From JAXDMK01 sp963790325 (GTDB lineage: Bacteria > Actinomycetota > Acidimicrobiia > Acidimicrobiales > AC-14): DNA of 64,000 bases. Position numbers and translations under genes: made by a program. Positions 34,393 through 42,559 of the stretch are shown here, one piece after another (within the stretch, counting starts at the first letter, position 1; every line of letters starts with the position of its first letter). The notes below the pieces were generated by a model. That model was given only the letters and a program-made list of their open reading frames with translations, was not told where the DNA came from and did not search any database. The stretch spans positions 806,001-870,000 of the forward strand of contig CAWBNY010000002.1 in assembly GCA_963790325.1 (NCBI GenBank). Direction: 5' to 3'.

Positions 34393-35600
34393 CCGGTGCG
34401 CTGGAGGTGGCGGTGGTGATCCCCGCCCGGTGGGCCAGCACCCGCTTCCCGGGCAAGCCCCTGGCCGTGATCGACGGGGTGCCGATGATCGTGCGGGTGC
34501 TGCGCAACGTGGCCGACGCCACCCGCGTGGCCCGGGTCCTGGTCGCCACCGACGACGAGCGCATCGCGGCCGTCGTCGAGGACGCGGGCGGTACAACGGT
34601 CATGACCCCCTCCGGGCTGCCATCGGGCACCGACCGGGTGTGGGCGGCGGCGGCCGAGCTCGGCTGCGACGTGGTGGTCAACGTGCAGGGCGACGAGCCG
34701 TTGCTCCCGGGCGCGGTCCTCGACCGGCTGGTCGACGCGCTGGGGGCGTCACCCGAGCTCGACATCGCCACGCCGGTCGTCCGCTGCTCCCGGGCCGACG
34801 CCGGCGCCGACGACGTGGTCACCGTGGCCTGCGACGGGTCGGGCCGGGCCCTGTACTTCTCCCGCTCGGTGATCCCCTGGGGGGCCGACCCGGTGTGGCG
34901 CCACGTGGGCGTCTACGCCTACCGCACGGAGGCCCTGCGCCGGTTCGTGGCCGCCCCGCCCGCCGACCTGGAGGTCGCCGAGCGGCTGGAGCAGCTGCGA
35001 GCCCTCGGCCTCGGGCTGCGGATCGGGGCGGTTCCGGTGGAGGTCACCACCCTGGCGGTCGACCGTCCGGGGGACGTGGCCGCGGTGGAGGCGGTGCTGC
35101 GGGGCGTCCCGGCCACCCCGCCGGCCGCCGTGCGCCTGGTCGTCCTCGACGCCGACGGGGTGCTGACCGACGGGAGCATCTCCTACCACGGCGATTCCGG
35201 GCAGCTGATGCGGTTCGACGTGAAGGACGGGTACGGGATCACGGCCCTGACCGGCGCCGGCATCGGCGTGGCCATCCTCAGCGGGAGGGACTCCGTGGCG
35301 CTCCGCCGGCGGGCCGAGGAGCTCGGTGTCGTGCTCGTGCGCACCGGCGTGGTGGACAAGGCGGCCGAGCTGCGGGCCCTGTGCGAGACGCTCGGCGTCC
35401 GGCTGGAGGAGGTGTGTTACGTGGGCGACGACGTGCCGGACCTGGAGGCGATGGCGTTGGCCGGGCTGTCGGCCGCGCCCGCCGACGCCTGCCCGATCGT
35501 CCTCCAGCGGGCAGACATCCGGCTCGCCCACGCCGGCGGCCACGGGGCGGTGCGGGAGGTGGCCGAGCTCGTCCTGGCCGGGAGGGCGGGCGCCCGGTGA
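34389..35600 (+). CDS. KdsB-KdsC fusion: CMP-Kdo synthetase and Kdo-8-phosphate phosphatase
   Basis: A 403-residue bifunctional protein. Residues 1-240 are 3-deoxy-manno-octulosonate cytidylyltransferase: VVIPARWASTRFPGKPLAVIDG, RVLVATDDERI, SGTDRVWAAA, VVNVQGDEPLL and YFSRSVIPW. Residues 248-403 are a HAD-family KdsC phosphatase: VVLDADGVLTDGSISYH (nucleophile D254, acid/base D256), ILSGRDSVALRRRAEELG, and CYVGDDVPDLEAM. Together these remove the phosphate from Kdo-8-P and activate Kdo as CMP-Kdo. The GTG overlaps the previous stop and its TGA overlaps the next GTG. No internal start codon marks a boundary, so the fusion appears real. Confidence 0.9.
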   Translation: MTGALEVAVVIPARWASTRFPGKPLAVIDGVPMIVRVLRNVADATRVARVLVATDDERIAAVVEDAGGTTVMTPSGLPSGTDRVWAAAAELGCDVVVNVQGDEPLLPGAVLDRLVDALGASPELDIATPVVRCSRADAGADDVVTVACDGSGRALYFSRSVIPWGADPVWRHVGVYAYRTEALRRFVAAPPADLEVAERLEQLRALGLGLRIGAVPVEVTTLAVDRPGDVAAVEAVLRGVPATPPAAVRLVVLDADGVLTDGSISYHGDSGQLMRFDVKDGYGITALTGAGIGVAILSGRDSVALRRRAEELGVVLVRTGVVDKAAELRALCETLGVRLEEVCYVGDDVPDLEAMALAGLSAAPADACPIVLQRADIRLAHAGGHGAVREVAELVLAGRAGAR

Positions 35601-36457
35601 GGGCGTCCGTGCGCGAGGCCGGCCGTCGGCTCCGGCACATCCCGCCCGTCGAGTACGCCTGGGAGGGTGCGAACCGGTGGCGCCACGCCCTTCGCCGCCG
35701 GGGTCGGGGTCGGCCGCCGGTGGGGCGGGGCGTCATCGTGTACCAGATGGGCCAGGTGGGCTCGACGTCGATCGTCGACACCCTGCGGGCCCTGCACCTG
35801 GGCGTGCCGATCTACCACGAGCACTTCCTCGCCCACGGGGTCCTCGACCATCCCACCCGGCCCCTGCACCGGCGCCTGCGCGACGACCTGCGCTCGGCAT
35901 CGACCGACCGCCGGTGGAGCCTGGTCACCGCGGTGCGGGATCCCGTCGCCCAGGACTGCGGGGCGTTCATCCGGAACCTGGCCAAGCCGACGTTCCCCGG
36001 CGGGCCGGATCTGGCCGCCCGGTACCGGGACGGGTCGATCTCCATCGACGATGTCGTGCAGGCGTTCCTCGCCCTCGACCGCCGGCCCGGCCTGACCTGG
36101 TTCGACGTCGAGATGCGGCGGGTGTTCGACATCGACGTCTACAGCCGGCCCTTCGACCATGCCGCCGGGTACTCGACCTACGAGGGACCCTCGGCCGACC
36201 TCCTGCTGGTGAGGCTGGAGACGATGGACGAGACCCTTCCCCACGCGCTGGCGGGCTTCCTGGGCCTCGACGACGACGTCCCCGTCTTCCGCTCGAACCA
36301 GAACGTGCGGTCGTTCTACCGCACCTTCCTGGCCGCGGCCCGGCTACCGGACGGGTATCTCGACCTCATGTACTCGTCCCGGATGGCTCGGCACTTCTAC
36401 ACCGACGCCGAGATCGCCGCCTTCCGGCGTCGCTGGCAGGGTGAAGCCGGGGCCTGA
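35597..36457 (+). CDS. Putative capsular polysaccharide synthesis protein (sulfotransferase-like)
   Basis: A 286-residue protein. The motif GVIVYQMGQVGSTSIVDTLR, followed by PIYHEHFLAHG, matches the putative capsular polysaccharide synthesis family (NKWYS-type), which has a sulfotransferase-like fold; GxVGST is the equivalent of the 5'-phosphosulfate loop, without the canonical Lys. The middle has WSLVTAVRDPVAQDCGAFIRN, like the 3'-phosphate strand (RDP). The GTG start overlaps the kdsB-kdsC stop, tying it to Kdo metabolism. It could transfer a group to the Kdo-bearing glycan; the reaction is unknown. Confidence 0.7.
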   Translation: MRASVREAGRRLRHIPPVEYAWEGANRWRHALRRRGRGRPPVGRGVIVYQMGQVGSTSIVDTLRALHLGVPIYHEHFLAHGVLDHPTRPLHRRLRDDLRSASTDRRWSLVTAVRDPVAQDCGAFIRNLAKPTFPGGPDLAARYRDGSISIDDVVQAFLALDRRPGLTWFDVEMRRVFDIDVYSRPFDHAAGYSTYEGPSADLLLVRLETMDETLPHALAGFLGLDDDVPVFRSNQNVRSFYRTFLAAARLPDGYLDLMYSSRMARHFYTDAEIAAFRRRWQGEAGA

Positions 36458-36476
36458 TCGAGGCTCGACCGGCGGG

Positions 36477-38012
36477 TCAGGGTCCGAGCGGGACGGCGAC
36501 CGTGCTCGACAAACCCTTGATGTCGACCGCCGTCACCGTGACCGACGTCGCCCCCGGGGCGACGGTCGCCCCCGCCAGCTCCCAGTCCATCTCCCACTCC
36601 CACTCGGAGTCGTAGTCACCGCCGGTGACCCGCCACGTCATCGCCGCCGGGCGGTCGCCGACGAGAACGGACCGGATGCCGAGGTTGTCCCGGGCCGCAC
36701 CGGTGACGCGGAGGGTGTCGCCGGTGCGGACGGCAGACTCCACCCGGAGCGTCGGCGCAACGGTGTCGACCACCGCCGGCGTGCTGGCGGCCCGCAGCCC
36801 GGCCAGGTAGGGCCCGTAGTCGAAGGTCTGCAAACCCTGGGCGTAGACGAGGAGCTCCCCGCCGGTGGCCCAGGTGCGGAACGCGTCCAGCTGGTCGGCC
36901 ACGTACGACGGCGGGCGGGCTCGTTCGAACTCGCTCGTGCCGCCGTCGATCCATGCGAAGGGCGAGACGAAGACCCTCGACGAGGCGTGACCCCAGTTGG
37001 ACAGCTCGCGGGAGAACAGGGCGTAGAGGCGGTTCACGTTGTACTGGTTGGCGGTCTCCCAGGTGGAGCCACGGATGTGGGTGGTCTTGTAGAAGATGGA
37101 TTCCGAGAACCTGATGGCCCGGTAGCCCTCGGCGCTCGACATGCCGTCCCAGAACGGAAGGTGCAGGAGGCGGGCGAACCCTCCGCGCCCGTTGACCTTC
37201 TCCTGGACGAGCTCCCCCCAGCTCTCGGGAAACACGGCCGCGTAGACCTGGATCTCGACCTCGGGGAAGCTCTCCAGAATCGTGGTCATGAGCTGGCGCC
37301 CCCGCTCGAACGCCGCCCGCCGGGTGTCGTCGATCGAGCGGGTGTTGCCGGGGTAGCGGTTCTCCCAGCTGGCGGTGGACGATCCTTCGGGCCGGGGGTA
37401 GAGCTCGGAGTCGACCGCGAGGCCGTCGAAGCCCAGCAGGCGGGCGGCTCCCGCCAGCTCGGAGACGCGGGGCAGGATCGTGCCCGTCCAACCGGCGTCG
37501 TCGAACCAGTCGGCCAGCGGAGTCCGGGCGTCGGACCGGCTCGACAGGTAGAACCCGAGGTAGAGCTTCATCCCCTGGGCCTTGGCCCGGGCTACCAGCC
37601 GGCTGTCCCGCAGCGAGCGCTGGAGGTCGTAGTCGGGGCCGTCGAGGGCGGCCCCGGGCTCGGCCGTGAAGCGGGAGTTGCCGCCGATGCCCGCCAGCCA
37701 CTGGGTGGAGAGGACGAAACCGTCGACGCCGCGCCGCTTCCAGGTGGCCAGCTCGGCGTCGGTCATGTCCTGGACGGCCCGGACGTTGACCCAGAACAGG
37801 ACCCGGTCGGCGCTGTTGGCGTCCTCGACGACCCCTTCGACGGCCTCCTCGACCGGCAGCCCGGCGGCCACGTCGGGGGGCCCGTCGGTCTCCGCCGGGG
37901 AGTCCCCGGAGCCGCCGCCGCCGGCCCGGGCGGTGATCATCAGGACGACGAGGAGCGCCAGCAGGACGATGCGGAGGGCGCCGATCCTGTGCAGCCCGGT
38001 CCGGATGTTCAT
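36477..38012 (-). CDS. Exported or membrane-anchored glycoside-hydrolase-like protein
   Basis: A 511-residue protein. A single N-terminal hydrophobic helix (IVLLALLVVLMITA, about 15-28) acts as signal or anchor, followed by a Gly/Ser/Pro linker. The central 300 residues look like a TIM-barrel hydrolase: VLFWVNVRAVQD, GVDGFVLSTQWL, KLYLGFYLSSRSD, FDGLAVDSELYP with acidic residues at strand ends, and VFVSPFAWIDGG. The last ~90 residues are an Ig-like beta domain (TLRVESAVRTGDTLRVTGAARDN). No exact family recognised. It may trim or remodel the extracellular glycan. Divergent from kdsA with a perfect palindrome between them. Confidence 0.65.
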   Translation of the reverse strand: MNIRTGLHRIGALRIVLLALLVVLMITARAGGGGSGDSPAETDGPPDVAAGLPVEEAVEGVVEDANSADRVLFWVNVRAVQDMTDAELATWKRRGVDGFVLSTQWLAGIGGNSRFTAEPGAALDGPDYDLQRSLRDSRLVARAKAQGMKLYLGFYLSSRSDARTPLADWFDDAGWTGTILPRVSELAGAARLLGFDGLAVDSELYPRPEGSSTASWENRYPGNTRSIDDTRRAAFERGRQLMTTILESFPEVEIQVYAAVFPESWGELVQEKVNGRGGFARLLHLPFWDGMSSAEGYRAIRFSESIFYKTTHIRGSTWETANQYNVNRLYALFSRELSNWGHASSRVFVSPFAWIDGGTSEFERARPPSYVADQLDAFRTWATGGELLVYAQGLQTFDYGPYLAGLRAASTPAVVDTVAPTLRVESAVRTGDTLRVTGAARDNLGIRSVLVGDRPAAMTWRVTGGDYDSEWEWEMDWELAGATVAPGATSVTVTAVDIKGLSSTVAVPLGP

Positions 38013-38053
38013 TGGTTGGTCACGGTCCGATGGCGGTCGACGGGGCTGGCGAT

Positions 38054-38079
38054 GCGGTCCGAGGCTAGCCTCGGACCGC
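38054..38079. promoter_or_regulatory. Perfect 26-bp palindrome in the divergent gap before kdsA
   Basis: The segment reads the same on both strands, from GCGGTCCGAGG through a central CTAG core to CCTCGGACCGC. The core contains TAGCCT on both strands, the same hexamer that precedes prfA, so overlapping divergent -10 elements are possible. It lies 41 nt from the ATG of the minus-strand hydrolase-like gene and 43 nt from kdsA. Operator, divergent promoter or RNA hairpin cannot be told apart by reading. Confidence 0.6.
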
Positions 38080-38122
38080 CGAACGTCGGGTTCGCCGACC
38101 TCGCCGACCTCCAGGACCGACC

Positions 38123-38899
38123 ATGCTGCTGATCTCCGGGCCGTGCGTCATCGAGTCGCTCGACCTGTGCCTCCAGGTCGCCGCCGAGCTGGCCGAGCTC
38201 CAGGCGGCCCGGCCCGAGCTCGAGATCGTGTTCAAGGCGTCCTACGACAAGGCCAACCGCACGTCGCTCGGGTCGTTCCGGGGCGAGGGCATGGAGCGGG
38301 GGCTGGAGGTGCTGGCCGAGGTCCGGGCCCGGACCGGCCTGCCGGTGATCACCGACGTGCACGAGTCCGACCAGGTGGGCCAGGTGGCGTCGGTGGTCGA
38401 CTACCTCCAGGTGCCGGCCTTCCTGTGTCGCCAGACCGACCTCCTGCTGGCGGCGGCCGCCACCGGGAAATCGGTGCTGGTCAAGAAGGGCCAGTTCCTC
38501 GACCCCGCCAACACCACCGCCATCACCGCCAAGCTCCGGGCCGGGGGGTGCACCGACATCCTGCTGGCGGAGCGGGGGACCACGTTCGGCTACGGCGACC
38601 TGGTGGTCGACTTCCGTTCACTGGTCATGATGCGTGAGCCCGACGTCAGGGTCGTCTACGACGCCACCCACTCGGTGCAGCAGCCGGGCGCGCTCAACGG
38701 CCGGTCGGGCGGGCGGGCCGAGTTCATCGTCCCCCTGGCGCGGGCGGCGGTCGCGGTCGGCTGCGACGGCCTGTTCTTCGAGGTCCACCCGGAACCCGAG
38801 CGGGCGCTGTCGGACGGGCCCAACGCCCTGCGCCTCGACCTGCTGGCGGGCGTCGTCGACGACCTGATGCGGATCCGGCAGGCAGCCCGGGTCCCGTGA
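38123..38899 (+). CDS. kdsA: 3-deoxy-8-phosphooctulonate synthase (Kdo-8-P synthase)
   Basis: Condenses arabinose-5-phosphate with phosphoenolpyruvate to Kdo-8-phosphate. The 258-residue protein has the diagnostic blocks ISGPCVIES, FKASYDKANRTSLGSFRGEG, PVITDVHE, PAFLCRQTDLLLAAAATGKS, VKKGQFLDPAN, ERGTTFGYGDLVVDFRSL, YDATHSVQQPG and GLFFEVHPEPE. The PAFLCRQTDLL and RGTTFGYGDLVVD blocks separate it from DAHP synthases and sialic-acid synthases. Its TGA overlaps the GTG of the polymerase/ligase gene. The ATG is the first start after the 26-bp palindrome. Confidence 0.96.
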   Translation: MLLISGPCVIESLDLCLQVAAELAELQAARPELEIVFKASYDKANRTSLGSFRGEGMERGLEVLAEVRARTGLPVITDVHESDQVGQVASVVDYLQVPAFLCRQTDLLLAAAATGKSVLVKKGQFLDPANTTAITAKLRAGGCTDILLAERGTTFGYGDLVVDFRSLVMMREPDVRVVYDATHSVQQPGALNGRSGGRAEFIVPLARAAVAVGCDGLFFEVHPEPERALSDGPNALRLDLLAGVVDDLMRIRQAARVP

Positions 38900-40376
38900 G
38901 CATCGCCGCTTCGCTCGGTTCGGATCGCACCCGGTCGGGATTCACCGGCGAGCGGCTCACGCCGGTCCAGCTCCTGGTCACGGCGGCCCTGGGGTGGGGG
39001 GTGGCCATGTTCGTCCTCCCCCCCGGCTGAGCACGCCGGTGGTGGTCGGCCTGCTGGGAGCGGTCGTCGGCCTCGCCTATGTCACCCGCGACCCGGTGTG
39101 GTGTGTCGCCGGCGTCCTCGGGCTCACCCTCGTCGGCGCCTATCGAGTCGGGATCGTCCTCGGCGTCATCGACCTGCGCCTCTCCGACCTGCCGCTGGCC
39201 CTGCTCATGGCCTGGGTCGTGCACCGCCGGATCCAGGACGGTCGAGTGGTCCGGGCTGACGTGGGTCAGCGCGTGGTCGCCGTGCTGCTGATGATCTTCG
39301 GTCTCTCCCTGGTCGCGTCCTACGGGCTGGCGGAGGGGGACGCGATCGACCTGGTCGTCTCGCTGGCCCGGCTGGTGGCCACGTTCAGCCTGGTCTGGCT
39401 GGTCCCCTATGCCGTCCGGACGGCCAGGCACCGGCTTCTCGTGATCCGCGCCCTGGTGGTGACGGGGGGTTTGGAGCTGGCCTGGACCGCGTTCGTCTTC
39501 CTCCGGGACGGGCGCTTTCCCGACCGGCTCCGGGGGGTGAACGGCCCCAACGCCGAGGGTCTCGTCGCCGCCCTGATCCTGATCGCGGTGATCAACCTGC
39601 CCGTGTTCAGGCCTCGGGTGCGGTTCGCCATCGGGGTCCTGGCGGGAGCGTGTCTGCTGCAGACCAAGTCGATCGGCTCGATAGCCGCCTTCATGATGGT
39701 GGTGGGCCTGTTCGGGTTCCGTGTCGCCCACGCCCGGAACCCCCGCACCGAGGCGCTCCTGCGCCCGGCCCGTCTCCTCGTGATCGTGGCCGGCGTGGTC
39801 CTGCTGGTGTCCAACATCCGACCCCAGGACCTTCCCAACCAGGAGTTCTTCGAGAAGAGCAGCACCGCCTCCCGAATCGCCCTGGGCTACACGGGACTGC
39901 TCATCTTCGCCGACCACCCCGTGCTCGGCGTCGGGTGGCAGCGCAGCTCCAGCCGGGAGGTGATCGGCGACGCCGCCCTGGTCGAGGCCGTGCGCGAGCG
40001 GTTCCCGAACATCAGCGCCGGGCTGCGGCCGGGGGACGACCGGGAGACCACCGTGCACAACGCCTACATCCAGATCCTGGCCGAGTCCGGCGTCATCGGG
40101 GGGATGGTCCTCGTCGCCGCCCTGATCCTGGGCCGGAAGGGAGCTCGGAGGGTCGTCGCCCGTTCCGGCCCCGAGGCGCCGGTCGCCCGCACGGTCGCGG
40201 CGATGCTGGTCCTGGTCCTGATCTGGTGGAACGACAACCCGCTGTTCGGGGCTCAGCCGGAGACGGTCGTCTTCGCGGTCCTCCTGGGGTTGCTGGCCTC
40301 GATCCCGCTCCTCCCCGAACCGCCCAGGGTCGGACGGCGGCGCTCGGAGGTCCCGGTCTCGACCACCGGTGGCTGA
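38896..40376 (+). CDS. O-antigen polymerase/ligase-like membrane protein (frameshift in a C run)
   Basis: A polytopic membrane protein of about 493 residues in the Wzy/WaaL superfamily. The periplasmic signature region is GYTGLLIFADHPVLGVGWQRSS and HNAYIQILAESGVIGG, where the His is typically essential for polymerisation or ligation. The first 45 codons, from GTG at 38896 (overlapping the kdsA stop as GTGA), run to a TGA at 39028-39030; adding one C to the seven-C run at 39018-39024 turns MFVLPPG-stop into MFVLPPRLSTPVVVGLLG and joins the long frame. The protein is otherwise intact. It could polymerise repeats or ligate the glycan to its final acceptor. Confidence 0.8.
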
Positions 40377-41454
40377 AGCGGAGGGGAGCCTGCACGGGCT
40401 GACCGTCGGCTACTTCGGCCACCACGACCCCGCCTACCCCCGGAACCGCATCCTGGCCAAGGCCCTCCGCCGGGCCGGGGCGGGCGTGGTGGCCGTCACC
40501 GACCCCCGCCCGTTCCTGGCCCGCACCCCCCGGCTGCTCGCCGGCGCCGCCCGCCTGCCCCTCGACCTGCTCCTCGTCGGGTTCCCCGGCCATGCCGACG
40601 TGGCCGCGGCCCGGGCCCTCGGGCGGGCCAAGGGGGTGCCAGTGCTCTTCGACGCCTTCGTCTCGCTCTGGGAGACGGCCCAGGACCGGGGGATGGGCTC
40701 CCGGCGGGCCCTCCGCTACCGGCTGGAGGACCGGCTGGCGTGCCGGATGGCCGACCTCGTGCTGGTGGACTCCGATGCCCACCGGGACCTGTTCGTCGAG
40801 GACCTCGGCGTGCCCCGGTCCAAGCTGCGCACGGTGCGCCCGGGGGCCGACGACGAGCTGTTGCGTCCCCTCCCCCGGGACGAGGGGACCGGCTTCCGGG
40901 TGCTCTTCTGTGGCTCCTACATCCCTCTGCACGGGGTGGACACCATCGTGCGGGCGGCCAAGGTGCTGGAGGACGGGGGCGAGGCGGTCGAGATGGTGCT
41001 GATCGGCAACGGGCAGACCTTCGCCTCGGTGCGGGCGCTGGCCACCCGCCTGGGGGTGGGCTCGGTCCGGTTCGCGCCCCGGGTGCCGGCCGAGGACCTG
41101 TCCGCCGCGATCGCCCGCAGCGACGTCTGCCTGGGGATCTTCGGCGCCACGCCCAAGGCGGGGCGGGTGATCCCCAACAAGGTCTTCGACGCCCTGGCCA
41201 TGGCCCGGCCGGTGGTCACCGGCGATACGCCGGCGGCGAGGGAGGTCCTCGACCATGGCGAGACGGCCTGGCTGTGCCCGCCGGCCGACCCCCAGGCCCT
41301 CGCCGCCGCCATCCGTGCCCTCCGGGCCGACCCGGCGGCGCAGGCCCGGCTGGCCGCTGCCGGCCACCGGCTGTTCCTGCACCGGTTCTCGATCGACGCC
41401 CTGTCGGCGACGATCGCCGGCATCGTCAGGGAGCTCGTCCCCCCGGCCGGTTGA
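40369..41454 (+). CDS. Family 4-like glycosyltransferase
   Basis: A 361-residue GT-B enzyme: TVGYFGHHDPAYPRNRILAKAL at the N-terminus, VPVLFDAFVSLWETAQDR, then the donor domain VLFCGSYIPLHGVDTIVRAA, EMVLIGNGQTF, VGSVRFAPRVPAEDL, the GIFG-TPKAGRVIPNKVFDALAMARPVVTGD region equivalent to EX7E, and ETAWLCPPADPQAL. The N-terminal YPRNR motif occurs in transferases near WbpH-like enzymes; the donor is unknown. GTG start overlaps the polymerase/ligase stop, third in the kdsA operon. It overlaps the convergent GT gene by 29 nt. Confidence 0.85.
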   Translation: MAEAEGSLHGLTVGYFGHHDPAYPRNRILAKALRRAGAGVVAVTDPRPFLARTPRLLAGAARLPLDLLLVGFPGHADVAAARALGRAKGVPVLFDAFVSLWETAQDRGMGSRRALRYRLEDRLACRMADLVLVDSDAHRDLFVEDLGVPRSKLRTVRPGADDELLRPLPRDEGTGFRVLFCGSYIPLHGVDTIVRAAKVLEDGGEAVEMVLIGNGQTFASVRALATRLGVGSVRFAPRVPAEDLSAAIARSDVCLGIFGATPKAGRVIPNKVFDALAMARPVVTGDTPAAREVLDHGETAWLCPPADPQALAAAIRALRADPAAQARLAAAGHRLFLHRFSIDALSATIAGIVRELVPPAG

Positions 41455-42559
41455 CGGCGTGGGCCTCGGCCGCCAGGCGGACGATCTCGTCGGCCCAGTG
41501 GTCGAGCGAGTGGGACGCCTCGACCCGCCGGCGGAGGGCGGCACCCACCGCCTCCCGGGTGGTGGCGGGGGTGCGGGCCAGGGCCACCATGCGCTCGGCC
41601 AGGTGGTTGGCGTCGGCCTCCCGGAAGGTGAGGGCCAGGTCGTCGGTGGCGACCAGGCCGGCGAACACCTCGCTCGACACCAGGGCCGGCCGGCCGCAGG
41701 CGAGGGCCTCGAACACGACCTTGTCCGCGCTCCCGTCGGCGTGGGCGTTGACGAGGGCGTCGGCGCCAGCGAGGAGCGCAGGCATGCGGTGGGGCTCGAC
41801 GTCGGACTCCAGCGTCACCGACGGCTCGAGGCCGAGGGCGGCGATCAGCTCGGCGATCTCCTGGCGGTGGGCCGTCTCGGCCGGCTTGGTCGCAGGGCCG
41901 ACGATCCGCAGCCTCACGTCGACCCCCTCCTGCCGGGCCTGGGAGACCGCCCGCACCATGGCCGGGTAGTGCTTGGTGGGCGCGGTGCGGCCGATAGCCA
42001 CCAGCCGGAGGGTGCCGTCGTCGGGGGGTGGGGCCCCGGGCCGGAAGTGATCGGTGTCGATGGAGTGACCGATGGCCCGCACCTTGTCCGACGGTCGGGG
42101 ATAGGAGCCGGGGAGGGCGGTCACGATCACGTCCGCCAGCCGCTCCGCCCGGCGCAGGGCGGCGCTGGCCGCAGGATGGGTGAACCACAGCAGGGACCGC
42201 CCGCCGGTGGCTTTGAGGAGAGGGGCGGCCACGGTGAGGTAGGTCGGGCACATGTGGGCGACCACGGTGACCGGCCGCCGCCGCCGGCAGAGGTCGGCCA
42301 GGATGCGCTGGTAGCGGAGGCCCTTGGCCACCCGTCCCCGGCCGTCCTCCTTGCCGAGGGACCGGACCTCCACCTCCAGGTCGGCGGGCACCCGGCGGAC
42401 CTCGTTGGCCACCACCACCAGCCCCGGCGACCGCTGGCCCAGGCCCCGGACCAGGCGAACGGCAAAGCCGAGGATGGGGTCCTCGGGGTCGATGACCTGG
42501 GTGACGAAGACGACGGTGGGGGTCAGCGCCGGGGCCCCACGCCCGCGCCCAGCACCCAC
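41426..42559 (-). CDS. Family 4 glycosyltransferase
   Basis: About 377 residues with a GT-B fold: TVVFVTQVIDPEDPILGFAV at the N-terminus, VVAHMCPTYLTVAAPLLKAT, GHSIDTDHFRPGAPPPDDGT, LRLVAIGRTAPTKHYPAMV, LRIVGPATKPAETAHR and ADALVNAHADGSADKVVFEALACGRPALVS (donor loop). The start is uncertain: GTG at 42559 gives an 11-residue Gly/Arg-rich lead, while CTG at 42526 overlaps the upstream stop as CTGA. It lies downstream of and overlaps the GT4-GT4 fusion gene, so they are coupled. Confidence 0.83.
   Translation of the reverse strand: MGAGRGRGAPALTPTVVFVTQVIDPEDPILGFAVRLVRGLGQRSPGLVVVANEVRRVPADLEVEVRSLGKEDGRGRVAKGLRYQRILADLCRRRRPVTVVAHMCPTYLTVAAPLLKATGGRSLLWFTHPAASAALRRAERLADVIVTALPGSYPRPSDKVRAIGHSIDTDHFRPGAPPPDDGTLRLVAIGRTAPTKHYPAMVRAVSQARQEGVDVRLRIVGPATKPAETAHRQEIAELIAALGLEPSVTLESDVEPHRMPALLAGADALVNAHADGSADKVVFEALACGRPALVSSEVFAGLVATDDLALTFREADANHLAERMVALARTPATTREAVGAALRRRVEASHSLDHWADEIVRLAAEAHAVNRPGGRAP

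Noticed and set aside
27947..38899. Diderm LPS locus
   Set aside because: Although Kdo genes are present, no lipid A, heptose or Lpt gene was recognised and the housekeeping context is actinobacterial.
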